Shown here one piece after another: positions 1 to 8,019 of a DNA stretch of 23,616 bases (position 1 is the stretch's first letter; the number at the start of each line of letters is the position of its first letter). A program made the translations under genes and the position numbers. The DNA is taken from positions 1 through 23,616 of the forward strand of contig CAYJFM010000033.1 in NCBI GenBank assembly GCA_964369805.1. Direction: 5' to 3'. The stretch is from CAYJHC01 sp964369805. GTDB taxonomy: Bacteria > Bacillota > Clostridia > Peptostreptococcales > Anaerovoracaceae. A model generated the notes under the pieces. The model was not told the DNA's origin, made no database searches, and was given only the letters and a program-made list of their open reading frames with translations.

Positions 1-1
1 C

Positions 2-2662
2 CCAGACTACCCAGAAGACAGGATTAACCATGTACTAGATGACAGCGGAGCAAAGTATATAATAACTGATGGAACAAGGTTGTTAAGAGGAGCTGTAAGC
101 ATTGAAAGTCTGCTTCAGAATAATAATATAAACAACCCAGAAGTAGATATTAACGGCGAAAATCTTTGCTATATTATTTATACATCGGGCTCAACAGGAA
201 AGCCAAAAGGGGTAATGTTAACCCATGAAAATATAATTAACTACGTTCAAGACCGACCAGAAAATGTACATGTAAGAGCCTTAGTTGAAAATCAATGCAA
301 AATGGTTTCAGTTACAACAGTTAGCTTTGACATGTTCTTAAAAGAAGCATTTACAACTCTAATGAATGGTTTGACACTAATTCTTGCAAACGATGAAGAA
401 GCAAAGAATCCATTAGAACTTGTGAAACTCTTTAAGGAAACAGGAGGAGATGCATTTAATGCAACCCCATCAAGGATGCTTCAATACATGGAGCTACCTG
501 AAATAAAAGAGGCCTTTAAATCATGCAAGGTTATTATGGCAGGAGGTGAAGGATATCCTGCATCCTTATTTAACAAGCTTAGAGAAGTTACGGATGCGGC
601 TCTTATTAATACCTATGGCCCTACTGAGATTACTGTTTCAAGTAATGGAGAGATTCTTCCATGTGATGATATAACAGTGGGAGCACCGCTATTTAATGTA
701 AAAGAACAGGTTATGGACATATACGGAAATCCTTTGCCTGCACATGTGACAGGAGAACTTTGGATTGGCGGAACAGGAGTTGCTAGAGGATATTTTGGAA
801 ATGAAAAAATGACTGCAGAGAGATTTGTAACCTATAGTGGCTCTCGCTACTACAAATCAGGAGACCTAGCAAAATTTACAGCAGATGGCAAAGTTAAAAT
901 ACTAGGTAGAAATGATGGACAAATCAAACTTAGAGGGCTAAGAATAGAACTTGGAGAAATAGAAAAGGCTCTAGGAGAAATAACAGAAATTAAATCAGCA
1001 GTAGTTATGGTAAGAAAAATAAACAAAACTGAGCATCTTTGTGCATATTACACTTCAAGCATGGACCTTGCCCCAGAAAAACTAAGAGAAGAGCTTCTAA
1101 AAACCTTAACTCTTTATATGGTGCCTACAGCATATTTACAGCTTGATAAAATGCCAATGACACCAAATGGCAAAATTGATCGAAAAGCTTTGCCAGAAGC
1201 AAGATTAATGGACCAAGGAGAATATGTAGCACCAGAAACTGAAGAGGAAAAAATCTACTGCGAAATTTTTCAAAATATACTCCAATTAGAAAAAGTAGGG
1301 GCAATGGATAATTTCTTTGACCTTGGAGGAACATCCCTTTTAGTTACACAGGTAACAATAGATGCAGCAGCAAAGGGATATGAAGTAAACTACGGAGATG
1401 TATTTGCCAATCCTTCGCCAAGGGAGCTTGCAGGCATGGAAACGGCAAAAGAAGATAATAGCCTAGAAGAAATAGAAAACTTTGATTATAGCAAAATAGA
1501 TGAGCTGTTAAAAGAAAATAACATTGATGTAATTAAAAATGATAAGTATAGAAATCTAGGTAATATATGCATAACAGGAGCCACAGGATTTCTAGGAATC
1601 CATGTTTTGAAAGAATTTTTGGAAACAGAAAAGGGCCTTGCGTACTGCGTTGTAAGAGGAGGTAAAATTCCTGCCAAATCAAGGCTAAAATCTATGTTAG
1701 TGTACTATTTCTCAAACAGTTATGAAGAACTTTTTGATAGAAGAATTATAGTTATAGATGGAGATGTTACAAACAAGTTAATGTTTGAAAAGCTTAAGGC
1801 TATGCCAATAGACACTTTCTTTAACTGTGCTGCAAATGTTAAACATTTTTCTAGTGGTACAGATATTGAAGATGTAAACGTGACTGGGGCAGCAAATTGC
1901 GCCGAGTTTTCAAAGCAAAAAGAATGCACCTTTATTCAAATATCAACTGCAAGTGTTGGTGGAATGAGCATTGACAACTTAGAGCTTGAAAACATAAAAC
2001 TAAGTGAACGAAAACTATACTTTGGGCAAGATTTATCAAATAAGTATGTTAATAGCAAATTTATTGCTGAAAGAAATACTTTAGAAATGGCAATAGAAGG
2101 TTTAGACTGTAAAATAATGAGAGTTGGAAACTTAATGGCCCGTGAAGAAGATGGAGAATTTCAAGTTAACTTTAATACAAATAATTTTTTAGGTACTTTA
2201 AAGGCTTTCAACATTGTAGGTATGATTCCATATGAAAATATGGGAGGAACTACAGAGTTTGCACCTATAGATTGTACTGCTCAGGCAATTTTAATATTAG
2301 CTAAAACGCCTAGTAAAGCAAGAGTATTCCATCCATATAATGATCATGATATTTATATAGCCGATGTAATAAAATCTTTAAATGAAGTAGGAGTAGAAAT
2401 TAGACCTAGTGAAAGGGAAGAATTTACAGAAGAGTGCAGACTAGCAATGCTTGATAAAAATAAAGCTATAATGCTAAACTCTCTCATTGCATATCAAGAG
2501 CATGGTAAAAGAGTAGTCCCAATTAAAAGCACAAATGATTTTACTTCACAGGCACTCTTAAGGCAAGGTTTTACTTGGCCAATAACTACACCTACATATA
2601 TGAAAAAGTTCTTTACTTCAGTGAAAGAGCTAGGATTCTTTGATGAAGGGTATAATAGATAA
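2..2662 (+). CDS. Non-ribosomal peptide synthetase, A-PCP-reductase end (5' partial)
   Basis: The frame is open from base 2, so the gene starts upstream; a TTG at 80 lies inside the adenylation domain and is not a start. In the 886 visible residues the adenylation domain comes first: A3 loop YTSGSTGKPKG (residues about 60-70), NTYGPTE, YKSGDLAKF, the A8 stretch LRGLRIELGE and the A10 lysine in PNGKIDRKAL. A carrier domain follows with DLGGTSLL; Ser445 would carry phosphopantetheine. The last third is a short-chain-dehydrogenase-type thioester reductase with GATGFLG (526-532) and a YVNSK dyad (Tyr682, Lys686). Such terminal reductase domains release the peptide as an aldehyde or alcohol instead of by a thioesterase. 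The terminal domain order is therefore clear; upstream condensation or further modules are out of view. Placing the specificity residues by eye against GrsA gives roughly D-M-K-S-I-A-T-V-S-K, which I cannot assign to an amino acid. The MATE gene follows after 75 bp with no terminator seen. Confidence 0.95.
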   Translation, partial: PDYPEDRINHVLDDSGAKYIITDGTRLLRGAVSIESLLQNNNINNPEVDINGENLCYIIYTSGSTGKPKGVMLTHENIINYVQDRPENVHVRALVENQCKMVSVTTVSFDMFLKEAFTTLMNGLTLILANDEEAKNPLELVKLFKETGGDAFNATPSRMLQYMELPEIKEAFKSCKVIMAGGEGYPASLFNKLREVTDAALINTYGPTEITVSSNGEILPCDDITVGAPLFNVKEQVMDIYGNPLPAHVTGELWIGGTGVARGYFGNEKMTAERFVTYSGSRYYKSGDLAKFTADGKVKILGRNDGQIKLRGLRIELGEIEKALGEITEIKSAVVMVRKINKTEHLCAYYTSSMDLAPEKLREELLKTLTLYMVPTAYLQLDKMPMTPNGKIDRKALPEARLMDQGEYVAPETEEEKIYCEIFQNILQLEKVGAMDNFFDLGGTSLLVTQVTIDAAAKGYEVNYGDVFANPSPRELAGMETAKEDNSLEEIENFDYSKIDELLKENNIDVIKNDKYRNLGNICITGATGFLGIHVLKEFLETEKGLAYCVVRGGKIPAKSRLKSMLVYYFSNSYEELFDRRIIVIDGDVTNKLMFEKLKAMPIDTFFNCAANVKHFSSGTDIEDVNVTGAANCAEFSKQKECTFIQISTASVGGMSIDNLELENIKLSERKLYFGQDLSNKYVNSKFIAERNTLEMAIEGLDCKIMRVGNLMAREEDGEFQVNFNTNNFLGTLKAFNIVGMIPYENMGGTTEFAPIDCTAQAILILAKTPSKARVFHPYNDHDIYIADVIKSLNEVGVEIRPSEREEFTEECRLAMLDKNKAIMLNSLIAYQEHGKRVVPIKSTNDFTSQALLRQGFTWPITTPTYMKKFFTSVKELGFFDEGYNR

Positions 2663-2737
2663 TCTGTAAGATTAGAAGTTAATTAAATATATTAATAATA
2701 ACTAAAAATAATATATAAAGAAGGATAATTAAAATAA

Positions 2738-4492
2738 ATGAATGAAAGAACAGGGACTTTAGTCCAAAACAAATTTAGTGAATATCTGTTCCCCACTATA
2801 ATGACATCACTAGCAATGTCTTTAGCAGGCGTTATAGATGGGGCAATAGTTGGAAACCTTCTTGGTGATGAAGCCTTAGCAATTATAGGGATTTCGGCTC
2901 CAATAATATTTTGTATAAACACAATATATATGTTGTTTGCAATAGGAGGAATGTCTGCTGCTGCCATAGCAAGGGGAGAAATGAATGAAAAGAGGGCTAA
3001 TCAGGCCTTTACTGTTACCATAGTAGGAGGTCTGGCTGTGATGGCCGTCTTCGTGCTAATAGTACAGCTACTAATGGAACCCATTAGCTTAAGCCTTGTT
3101 GCAGGTGATGAAGACTTAGCCCAAATGCTATCAGACTATTTAAGGCCAATTGTATTTACAGGACCAGCTCTACTATTTTCTGCAGGACTTGCACTGTTTT
3201 TAAGGCAAGATGGAAAACCGCAGATGTCTGGAATTATTATTATAGTTGCCAACGCAGTAAACCTAGTTTTTGATTATATCCTAATAGAGTTTTTAAATAC
3301 AGGAATTATGGGCGCAGGGCTTTCAACCACGTTAGGATATGTTGTAGGAGGCTTAATAATAATGCCATATCTTTTTTCTAAGCAAAGAACCTTTCGCTTT
3401 GATTTGTCAGGTTTGAAACACTTAGAAGTACCCTTAGAAATATTTAAAACTGGTTTACCAAAAGCTTTGGTTCAAGTGTCTTCAATACTTAGAGCCTTAG
3501 TGTTAAATAGTATTATAGTAACCACCCTAGGGCCAATAGGTATGTCTGTAATGACCGTACTAACTAATTTACTGATGGTATCTAATATTTTTGTAACAGG
3601 AACTTCAGATGCACTACTTCCAATAGCAGGTTCACTATATGGAGAGAAAGACTATTACGGAATTAGAAAGAGTATTTTATCCGCATGTAAAGTATTAATC
3701 TTTGCAGTTATAGGGCTTGTAGTCTTTTTTATAATAACACCAGAAACTATAGGAAAATGGTTTGGATTAACTTCAAAAGAGAGTCTAGATGTATTAGTTC
3801 CTGCTGTAAGAATGTTTGCACTGTATCTGCCGTTTCAGGCATTTAATACAACTTTGCAAAACTTCTATAATGTGTCCAACAGAAAACCAGTAGCATTAGC
3901 AATACCACTTCTAGATGGGTTTGCATTTGTCTGCTTAGCAGCAATTATTTTGACAAATGTTGATGAGAATATAATCTGGTTATGCTTTGCAATCTCAGGG
4001 CTAGCAACAAGTCTAACAACATTAATCATAATTAAGATAATTCAAAAAAAAGAAGGTGTTAAAGGCATACTTCTTCTAAAAGAAGAAAAGTTTGAAGGCG
4101 CAAGCGCAGAGTTTTCTATAGAAGCAAACAGTAAAGACGCGGTAAGTCTATCAGAAAATCTAATTACATTTTGCCTAGAGCACAAAATAAGGCCAGTGAA
4201 TGCAAATAGAATAGGCCTAGCAGTAGAAGAGATGACGGTAAACACAGCCAAAGTTAATTCCTCTGAAAAAAAAGTGCCACTAATTGACGTATTTCTAAGA
4301 ATTTCAAAGGATGAAATAATTCTAAAATTCAGGGATAATGGAAAGCCATTTGATCCAACCTCAGCAAAGAGCGAAGAAGAGCTAGCCATAAGTGAGATAG
4401 AGGTACTAAAAAGTATGGCAACAAGGATTGAGTATATTGGGCAAGTTGGGTTTAATGTAACACTCTATATACTTAGGAGAGAAACAGAATGA
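2738..4492 (+). CDS. MATE-family exporter fused to a C-terminal HATPase (anti-sigma-like) domain
   Basis: The start is ATG 2738, after an AGAAGGA-like ribosome site. Residues 1 to about 445 form a multidrug and toxin extrusion transporter with about 12 hydrophobic segments in two halves, near the usual MATE length. The early segment with MTSLAMSLAGVIDGAIVGNL and the later LPFQAFNTTLQNFYNVSNRK are typical. Residues 455-584 are an added soluble GHKL ATPase domain like RsbW/SpoIIAB: N-box AVEEMTVNTA (495-504; Glu497, Glu498, Asn502) and G1-like RDNG (532-535). The glycine-rich G2 box is not evident: the matching stretch reads ELAISEIEVLKSMA. The domain may therefore bind ATP poorly or act only as a protein-binding module. 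Gene order after the NRPS suggests export of its product, which is inference. The stop codon overlaps the recQ start (ATGA), so the two are probably co-transcribed. Confidence 0.9.
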   Translation: MNERTGTLVQNKFSEYLFPTIMTSLAMSLAGVIDGAIVGNLLGDEALAIIGISAPIIFCINTIYMLFAIGGMSAAAIARGEMNEKRANQAFTVTIVGGLAVMAVFVLIVQLLMEPISLSLVAGDEDLAQMLSDYLRPIVFTGPALLFSAGLALFLRQDGKPQMSGIIIIVANAVNLVFDYILIEFLNTGIMGAGLSTTLGYVVGGLIIMPYLFSKQRTFRFDLSGLKHLEVPLEIFKTGLPKALVQVSSILRALVLNSIIVTTLGPIGMSVMTVLTNLLMVSNIFVTGTSDALLPIAGSLYGEKDYYGIRKSILSACKVLIFAVIGLVVFFIITPETIGKWFGLTSKESLDVLVPAVRMFALYLPFQAFNTTLQNFYNVSNRKPVALAIPLLDGFAFVCLAAIILTNVDENIIWLCFAISGLATSLTTLIIIKIIQKKEGVKGILLLKEEKFEGASAEFSIEANSKDAVSLSENLITFCLEHKIRPVNANRIGLAVEEMTVNTAKVNSSEKKVPLIDVFLRISKDEIILKFRDNGKPFDPTSAKSEEELAISEIEVLKSMATRIEYIGQVGFNVTLYILRRETE

Positions 4493-6324
4493 TTAATAAT
4501 GTGCTTAAAAAGTACTTCGGATATGATGAATTTAGGCCTGGCCAGAATGATTTGATTAATGAAATTCTAAAAGGGAATGATGTGCTAGGCATAATGCCAA
4601 CTGGGGCAGGAAAATCAATTTGCTTTCAGGTGCCAGCAATAATGAATGAAGGAATTACTCTAGTTGTCTCGCCTCTTATTTCTTTGATGCAAGACCAAGT
4701 TAAAACCTTAAATTCAGTAGGGATACGTGCTGCATACATTAACTCATCCCTTTCAGCAAGGCAGATAGAAAAGGTTCTGTTGAATGCAGTAAATGAAACT
4801 TACAAGATAATATATGTTGCACCAGAGCGTTTGCTGACAAATAGTTTTCTGGAATTTGTAGAAAAAACTAATATCACTATGCTTACTGTAGATGAGGCTC
4901 ATTGCATTTCTCAATGGGGTCAAGACTTTCGACCAAGTTACGCAGAGATTCCTGAGTTTATTAGAAAACTTAAAAAAAGACCAGTGGTGTCTGCATTTAC
5001 AGCGACTGCAACAGAGCGAGTAAAAGAAGATATATCTCAAATGCTGGAGCTAAAAGATCCATATGTTTTAGTTACGGGATTCAATCGGGAAAACCTATAT
5101 TTTGAAGTAATAAATAGCAGTGAAAAAAACTATGACTTATTTAAGTTTCTAAAAGATAAAGAAGAAAAATGTGGGGTGATTTACTGCTCTACAAGAAAGC
5201 AAGTAGAAGAAGTTTGTCAGATTCTATGCAAAAGGGGATACTCAGCAGCAATGTATCATGCAGGAATGTCCCAAGAAGAAAGGGCTGAAAATCAGAGGAA
5301 CTTTGTTTATGATAAAATAAAAATAATAGTAGCAACAAATGCCTTTGGGATGGGAATTGATAAGCCAGATGTAAATTTTGTTATACATTACAATATGCCA
5401 AAAGATATAGAAAGTTACTATCAGGAAGCAGGAAGAGCAGGCCGAGATGGAGCCTATGCACACTGTTTAATGCTCTATAATGGCAAAGACTTTATGATAA
5501 ATAAATTTTTAATTGATAGTAGAGAAGATGATGAAAGTATAGACATAGATCCAGAAGTAGCAGCAAGAATAAAAGAAAACTCATACAAAAGGCTTAGAGA
5601 AATGACTTTTTACTCAACAACTAATAACTGTTTAAGAAACTATATATTAAAATACTTTGGAGAAAACCCAGACATGTACTGTGGGAACTGCAGTAACTGT
5701 GATACTAAATTTGAAATAGTAGATGTATCCATAGAGTCTCAAAAAATACTCTCCTGCGTGAAAAGAACAGGTGAGAGGTTTGGCAAAGTTATGATAATAG
5801 ATGTGTTAACAGGAAGCGAAAACAAAAAAGTATTACAGTGGGGATTTGATAAACTAAGTGTTTACGGTATTAGCAAAGAGAACTCTCAGAGAATAAGGAT
5901 GATAATCGATAATCTAATTACTTTAGGATACTTAAACCAAACAGACCAAGAATATCCAACCCTAGCTCTAAACCTAAAGTCTTGGGATATTTTATCAGGT
6001 AAGAAGAAACTTGAAATAAAAATACCTAAAGAAAAAGAAAAGAAAGAAAAAATACCAAAGGCTAAGGCAGGTAGGTACATGCAAATTCAAGATGGTAAGC
6101 AAGGCATATTCAAAGAGCTTAGAAAGCTTCGAAGTAGATTAGCGAGGGAGCAGTCCGTGCCAGCATATATGATATTTAGCGATGCAACTTTAATTGATAT
6201 GAGTAATAAAGAACCTAAAACCTTGGTAGACCTAATGGAGGTTTCAGGAATTGGACAAGTGAAGTGTGACAAGTATGGAAAAGAATGTATAGCAGCAATA
6301 AAAGCATATACAGAAGGTTTATAG
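4489..6324 (+). CDS. recQ: ATP-dependent DNA helicase RecQ
   Basis: This 611-residue protein is full length for bacterial RecQ, a 3'-5' superfamily 2 helicase acting in recombination and stalled-fork repair. Visible motifs are FRPGQ (15-19), Walker A MPTGAGKS (36-43), the DEAH box with the following aromatic loop (DEAHCISQWGQDFRPSY, from 135) and motif VI YYQEAGRAGRDG. The RecQ zinc site is Cys381, Cys398, Cys401 and Cys404, followed by the winged-helix region. A lysine-rich linker (KEKEKKEK) leads to a C-terminal HRDC domain (about 525-605) with LVDLMEVSGIGQVKCDKYG. It starts inside the MATE stop codon, so it is translationally coupled to that gene. A housekeeping repair gene at the end of a natural-product operon is probably positional rather than functional. 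A hairpin follows the stop. Confidence 0.97.
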   Translation: MINNVLKKYFGYDEFRPGQNDLINEILKGNDVLGIMPTGAGKSICFQVPAIMNEGITLVVSPLISLMQDQVKTLNSVGIRAAYINSSLSARQIEKVLLNAVNETYKIIYVAPERLLTNSFLEFVEKTNITMLTVDEAHCISQWGQDFRPSYAEIPEFIRKLKKRPVVSAFTATATERVKEDISQMLELKDPYVLVTGFNRENLYFEVINSSEKNYDLFKFLKDKEEKCGVIYCSTRKQVEEVCQILCKRGYSAAMYHAGMSQEERAENQRNFVYDKIKIIVATNAFGMGIDKPDVNFVIHYNMPKDIESYYQEAGRAGRDGAYAHCLMLYNGKDFMINKFLIDSREDDESIDIDPEVAARIKENSYKRLREMTFYSTTNNCLRNYILKYFGENPDMYCGNCSNCDTKFEIVDVSIESQKILSCVKRTGERFGKVMIIDVLTGSENKKVLQWGFDKLSVYGISKENSQRIRMIIDNLITLGYLNQTDQEYPTLALNLKSWDILSGKKKLEIKIPKEKEKKEKIPKAKAGRYMQIQDGKQGIFKELRKLRSRLAREQSVPAYMIFSDATLIDMSNKEPKTLVDLMEVSGIGQVKCDKYGKECIAAIKAYTEGL

Positions 6325-6333
6325 GAAAGAAAA

Positions 6334-6365
6334 AATGGCTTAGGAAACTTTAATCCTAGGCCATT
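6334..6365. terminator. Bidirectional rho-independent terminator between recQ and the STAS gene
   Basis: Stem AATGGCTTAGGA / TCCTAGGCCATT: 12 bp with one G-T wobble and an 8-nt loop, lying between convergent genes. On the minus strand it is followed by TTTTTCTTTC, a good U-tract. On the plus strand the trailing AAATTTT is weaker. Confidence 0.8.
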
Positions 6366-6381
6366 AAATTTTGCAAATTGA

Positions 6382-6681
6382 TTACTTGATATTTAGCATA
6401 TTTATAAAGCCAGTCATTTTGAAGACATCTTGAATCATTTCATTGCAGTTTGAAATAGTAAGGCTGTTTCCTGCTCCACTGGCTTTCTTGTGTAAGAAGA
6501 GTAAAGTTCTTAAGCCAGCACTGGAGATATAGTCTAAAGATCTAAAGTCTAAATTTACCTCTTTATTTGTAGCCATCTCATCCTCAAGTGAGTCTTGTAG
6601 AGTAGGGGCTGTGTTAGTGTCTAATCTTCCATTTAACTTTACTGTTAAAATATTATTTTCTGTGCTTTTATTAATATCCAT
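6382..6681 (-). CDS. STAS-domain anti-sigma-factor antagonist (RsbV/SpoIIAA-like)
   Basis: A 99-residue single STAS domain, the usual length for RsbV or SpoIIAA. The N-terminal strand ILTVKLNGRLDTNTAPTLQ is typical, as is the loop LDYISSAGLRTLL (about 49-61). Ser53 or Ser54 is the likely site phosphorylated by the partner kinase. In such switches the unphosphorylated protein binds the RsbW-type kinase and frees its target, and a PP2C phosphatase resets the phosphorylated form. Its ATG overlaps the stop of the upstream kinase-like gene (TAATG), so expression is tightly coupled. The PP2C gene at 8020 is a plausible partner. No RsbB-type sigma factor gene is adjacent, so the output may not be a sigma factor. 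A strong terminator follows. Confidence 0.92.
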   Translation of the reverse strand: MDINKSTENNILTVKLNGRLDTNTAPTLQDSLEDEMATNKEVNLDFRSLDYISSAGLRTLLFLHKKASGAGNSLTISNCNEMIQDVFKMTGFINMLNIK

Positions 6682-7112
6682 TATCGTTCCTTTCTTAGTG
6701 TAAGTATATTCTTATTATTTTCAAATTTATATTCAATATTTAAACCGAAATTTTTTATCATGTGTAGTCCTAAATTGCCTTCTGTCCGGGAGTGTGCTTC
6801 TAGATTAATGTTTGGAGATTTTGATGTGAGAGGATTAAACTCATTACCCTCATCTTCCAAAACTATTTCTATATAAAAATCCTTATTATAAGTAATCTGA
6901 TATATTTTGTACCAAACCTTGCCAAAATTATTTGTATAGGCATATTTACAGATGTTTGTGAAAATCTCCTCAACAGCAATGAGTAGCTGAAATATAGATT
7001 TTGTACTGAAGTCTATATCTTCAAGTAGGGACTCTGTTGGTCCAATGAGTCTGTCTAGGTTATTAACATCTGATTGGACTTCTATATTTATTAATTCTTT
7101 TTTTTCTTTCAT
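6681..7112 (-). CDS. RsbW/SpoIIAB-like anti-sigma factor or serine kinase (HATPase)
   Basis: A 143-residue GHKL ATPase of RsbW length. Boxes visible are the N-box LLIAVEEIFTNICKYAY (Glu48, Glu49, Asn53), G1-like EDEGNEFNP (86-94) and a G2-like EGNLGLHMIKNFG (111-123). Unlike the domain fused to the MATE exporter, the G2 glycines are kept, so this copy is likely an active kinase. The start ATG follows GTGAGG at good spacing on the minus strand. Family members phosphorylate a STAS partner and sequester a sigma factor or other target. The STAS gene directly downstream, overlapping by one base, is the obvious partner. The target is unknown. The 102 bp to the phosphopantetheinyl transferase gene upstream hold no clear terminator, so read-through from that gene is possible. 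Confidence 0.9.
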   Translation of the reverse strand: MKEKKELINIEVQSDVNNLDRLIGPTESLLEDIDFSTKSIFQLLIAVEEIFTNICKYAYTNNFGKVWYKIYQITYNKDFYIEIVLEDEGNEFNPLTSKSPNINLEAHSRTEGNLGLHMIKNFGLNIEYKFENNKNILTLRKER

Positions 7113-7214
7113 AGGTACCTCACTATATTTCTAAATTTGAGGGTTATTTTGCTACATTATCTTTTTACTTTATTTTATCATAAATTGGCAAAAATTTCAT
7201 AATTAGTATTAATG

Positions 7215-7844
7215 CTAGATTATAATTTGGCTTGGCAAAAGTTCTTTCATATTAATCTGATCAGGCTTATGTTCACTAGCTGTGCAAAGCAGATGAGTGT
7301 CATCTAAATGCTGCCAGTGTAGGTACCATGACTTATGGTTTATGGAATGAAAGCAGTTTTCTATAGGCATAATATCAAAGGTTTCTGGTGGCATATTAAA
7401 GCCTAGACCAGTTGCCTTCATCACAGCTTCTTTACCAGTCCATAGTTTGAAAAAGGCAAGGTTTGAACCTTGGGAAGTGAGCCATGCCTGCTCTTCTGGG
7501 GTGTAGCAGCGCTTGGCGATTTGGGGATGGAAGTCTGTTATTTTTTCTAGGTCCAGGCCAAGGGGGGCTGTGTCTATGGCGAGGGCGACGTAGTCGCCTG
7601 AGTGGCTTATGTTGAAGTGGCTTGGACTAGGTGTGGTTAAATAGGCCTTGCCGTATTCATTGTGTCTCAGATAGTTGTGGTAGGGTGGGCCGAGGGCGTA
7701 ACGAAGCAGGAGGCCGGCGGCAAGGCATCTTTGCTTGTCTTCAAGCTTTAGATATCTGTTTACTTTGGACTTGCGCTCCTCTGAAAGAAGGCTATAACCT
7801 TCAAGTTCTTTAAATTTAGTTATGTTTACATAATATATGTTCAT
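7215..7844 (-). CDS. Sfp-type 4'-phosphopantetheinyl transferase
   Basis: A 209-residue protein that transfers phosphopantetheine from CoA to the serine of carrier proteins. Family motifs are present in order: FNISHSGDYVALAI (77-90), LGLDLEKI (95-102; Asp98 and Glu100 as magnesium ligands) and FFKLWTGKEAVMKATGLG (131-148; Lys138, Glu139, Lys143). The motif set matches Sfp/Gsp/EntD-type enzymes rather than the shorter AcpS type. The NRPS carrier Ser445 in this window is a natural substrate, though other carriers cannot be excluded. The gene's middle (about 7480-7740) is far richer in G+C than its neighbours: by hand count 36 of 60 bases in 7561-7620 and 38 of 60 in 7681-7740. It is read divergently from the phosphatase gene. 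The ribosome site upstream is weak (AAGCGAG). Confidence 0.93.
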   Translation of the reverse strand: MNIYYVNITKFKELEGYSLLSEERKSKVNRYLKLEDKQRCLAAGLLLRYALGPPYHNYLRHNEYGKAYLTTPSPSHFNISHSGDYVALAIDTAPLGLDLEKITDFHPQIAKRCYTPEEQAWLTSQGSNLAFFKLWTGKEAVMKATGLGFNMPPETFDIMPIENCFHSINHKSWYLHWQHLDDTHLLCTASEHKPDQINMKELLPSQIII

Positions 7845-7886
7845 GTTAACTCGCTTTGTGTAGATAAAATGGAATGAATCCCTGAA

Positions 7887-7927
7887 TTTTCTTAATAAAA
7901 TAAGTATATCTTATTTTATTAAGAAAA
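7887..7927. repeat. Perfect 18-bp inverted repeat between divergent genes, possible operator
   Basis: Left arm TTTTCTTAATAAAATAAG (7887-7904), loop TATAT, and the right arm (7910-7927) is its exact reverse complement. It sits between two divergent starts, so a terminator role is unlikely. The right arm covers the position where a -35 box would lie for the extended -10 at 7942. An operator for a dimeric regulator is the preferred reading. A remnant of a small mobile element is the alternative. Confidence 0.6.
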
Positions 7928-7941
7928 CAATAGGAAAACAA

Positions 7942-7950
7942 TGATATAAT
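7942..7950 (+). promoter_or_regulatory. Extended -10 promoter element for the PP2C gene
   Basis: TGATATAAT is a TGn extension joined to a consensus TATAAT (7945-7950). At 17-nt spacing the -35 position reads AGAAAA, a poor match that overlaps the inverted repeat arm. Regulation through the repeat is inferred. Confidence 0.5.
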
Positions 7951-8019
7951 AATTAAGAAAAGATGAGACTTATGAGCTTAGGCTATGTTTAAAATTTGAA
8001 GTGTAAGGATGGAAAGATT

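Noticed and set aside
80..82. TTG at 80 as the start of the NRPS gene
   Set aside because: The frame is open upstream and reads typical adenylation-domain sequence (PDYPEDRINHVLDDSGAKY), so the gene continues beyond the window.
4042..4389. 115-codon minus-strand frame within the MATE-HATPase gene
   Set aside because: Serine/phenylalanine-rich antisense of a conserved domain, with no motif of its own.
7631..7813. Plus-strand open frame inside the PPTase gene
   Set aside because: It is a by-product of the GC-rich antisense of a gene with clear Sfp motifs and has no ribosome site or recognisable product.
7887..7927. The 18-bp palindrome as a terminator
   Set aside because: It stands between divergent starts and not after a gene end; the T-runs are part of the stem.
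7996..7998. TTG 7996 as start of the PP2C gene
   Set aside because: No ribosome site precedes it, while TTG 8020 has AAGGATGG at good spacing. It remains an in-frame alternative.
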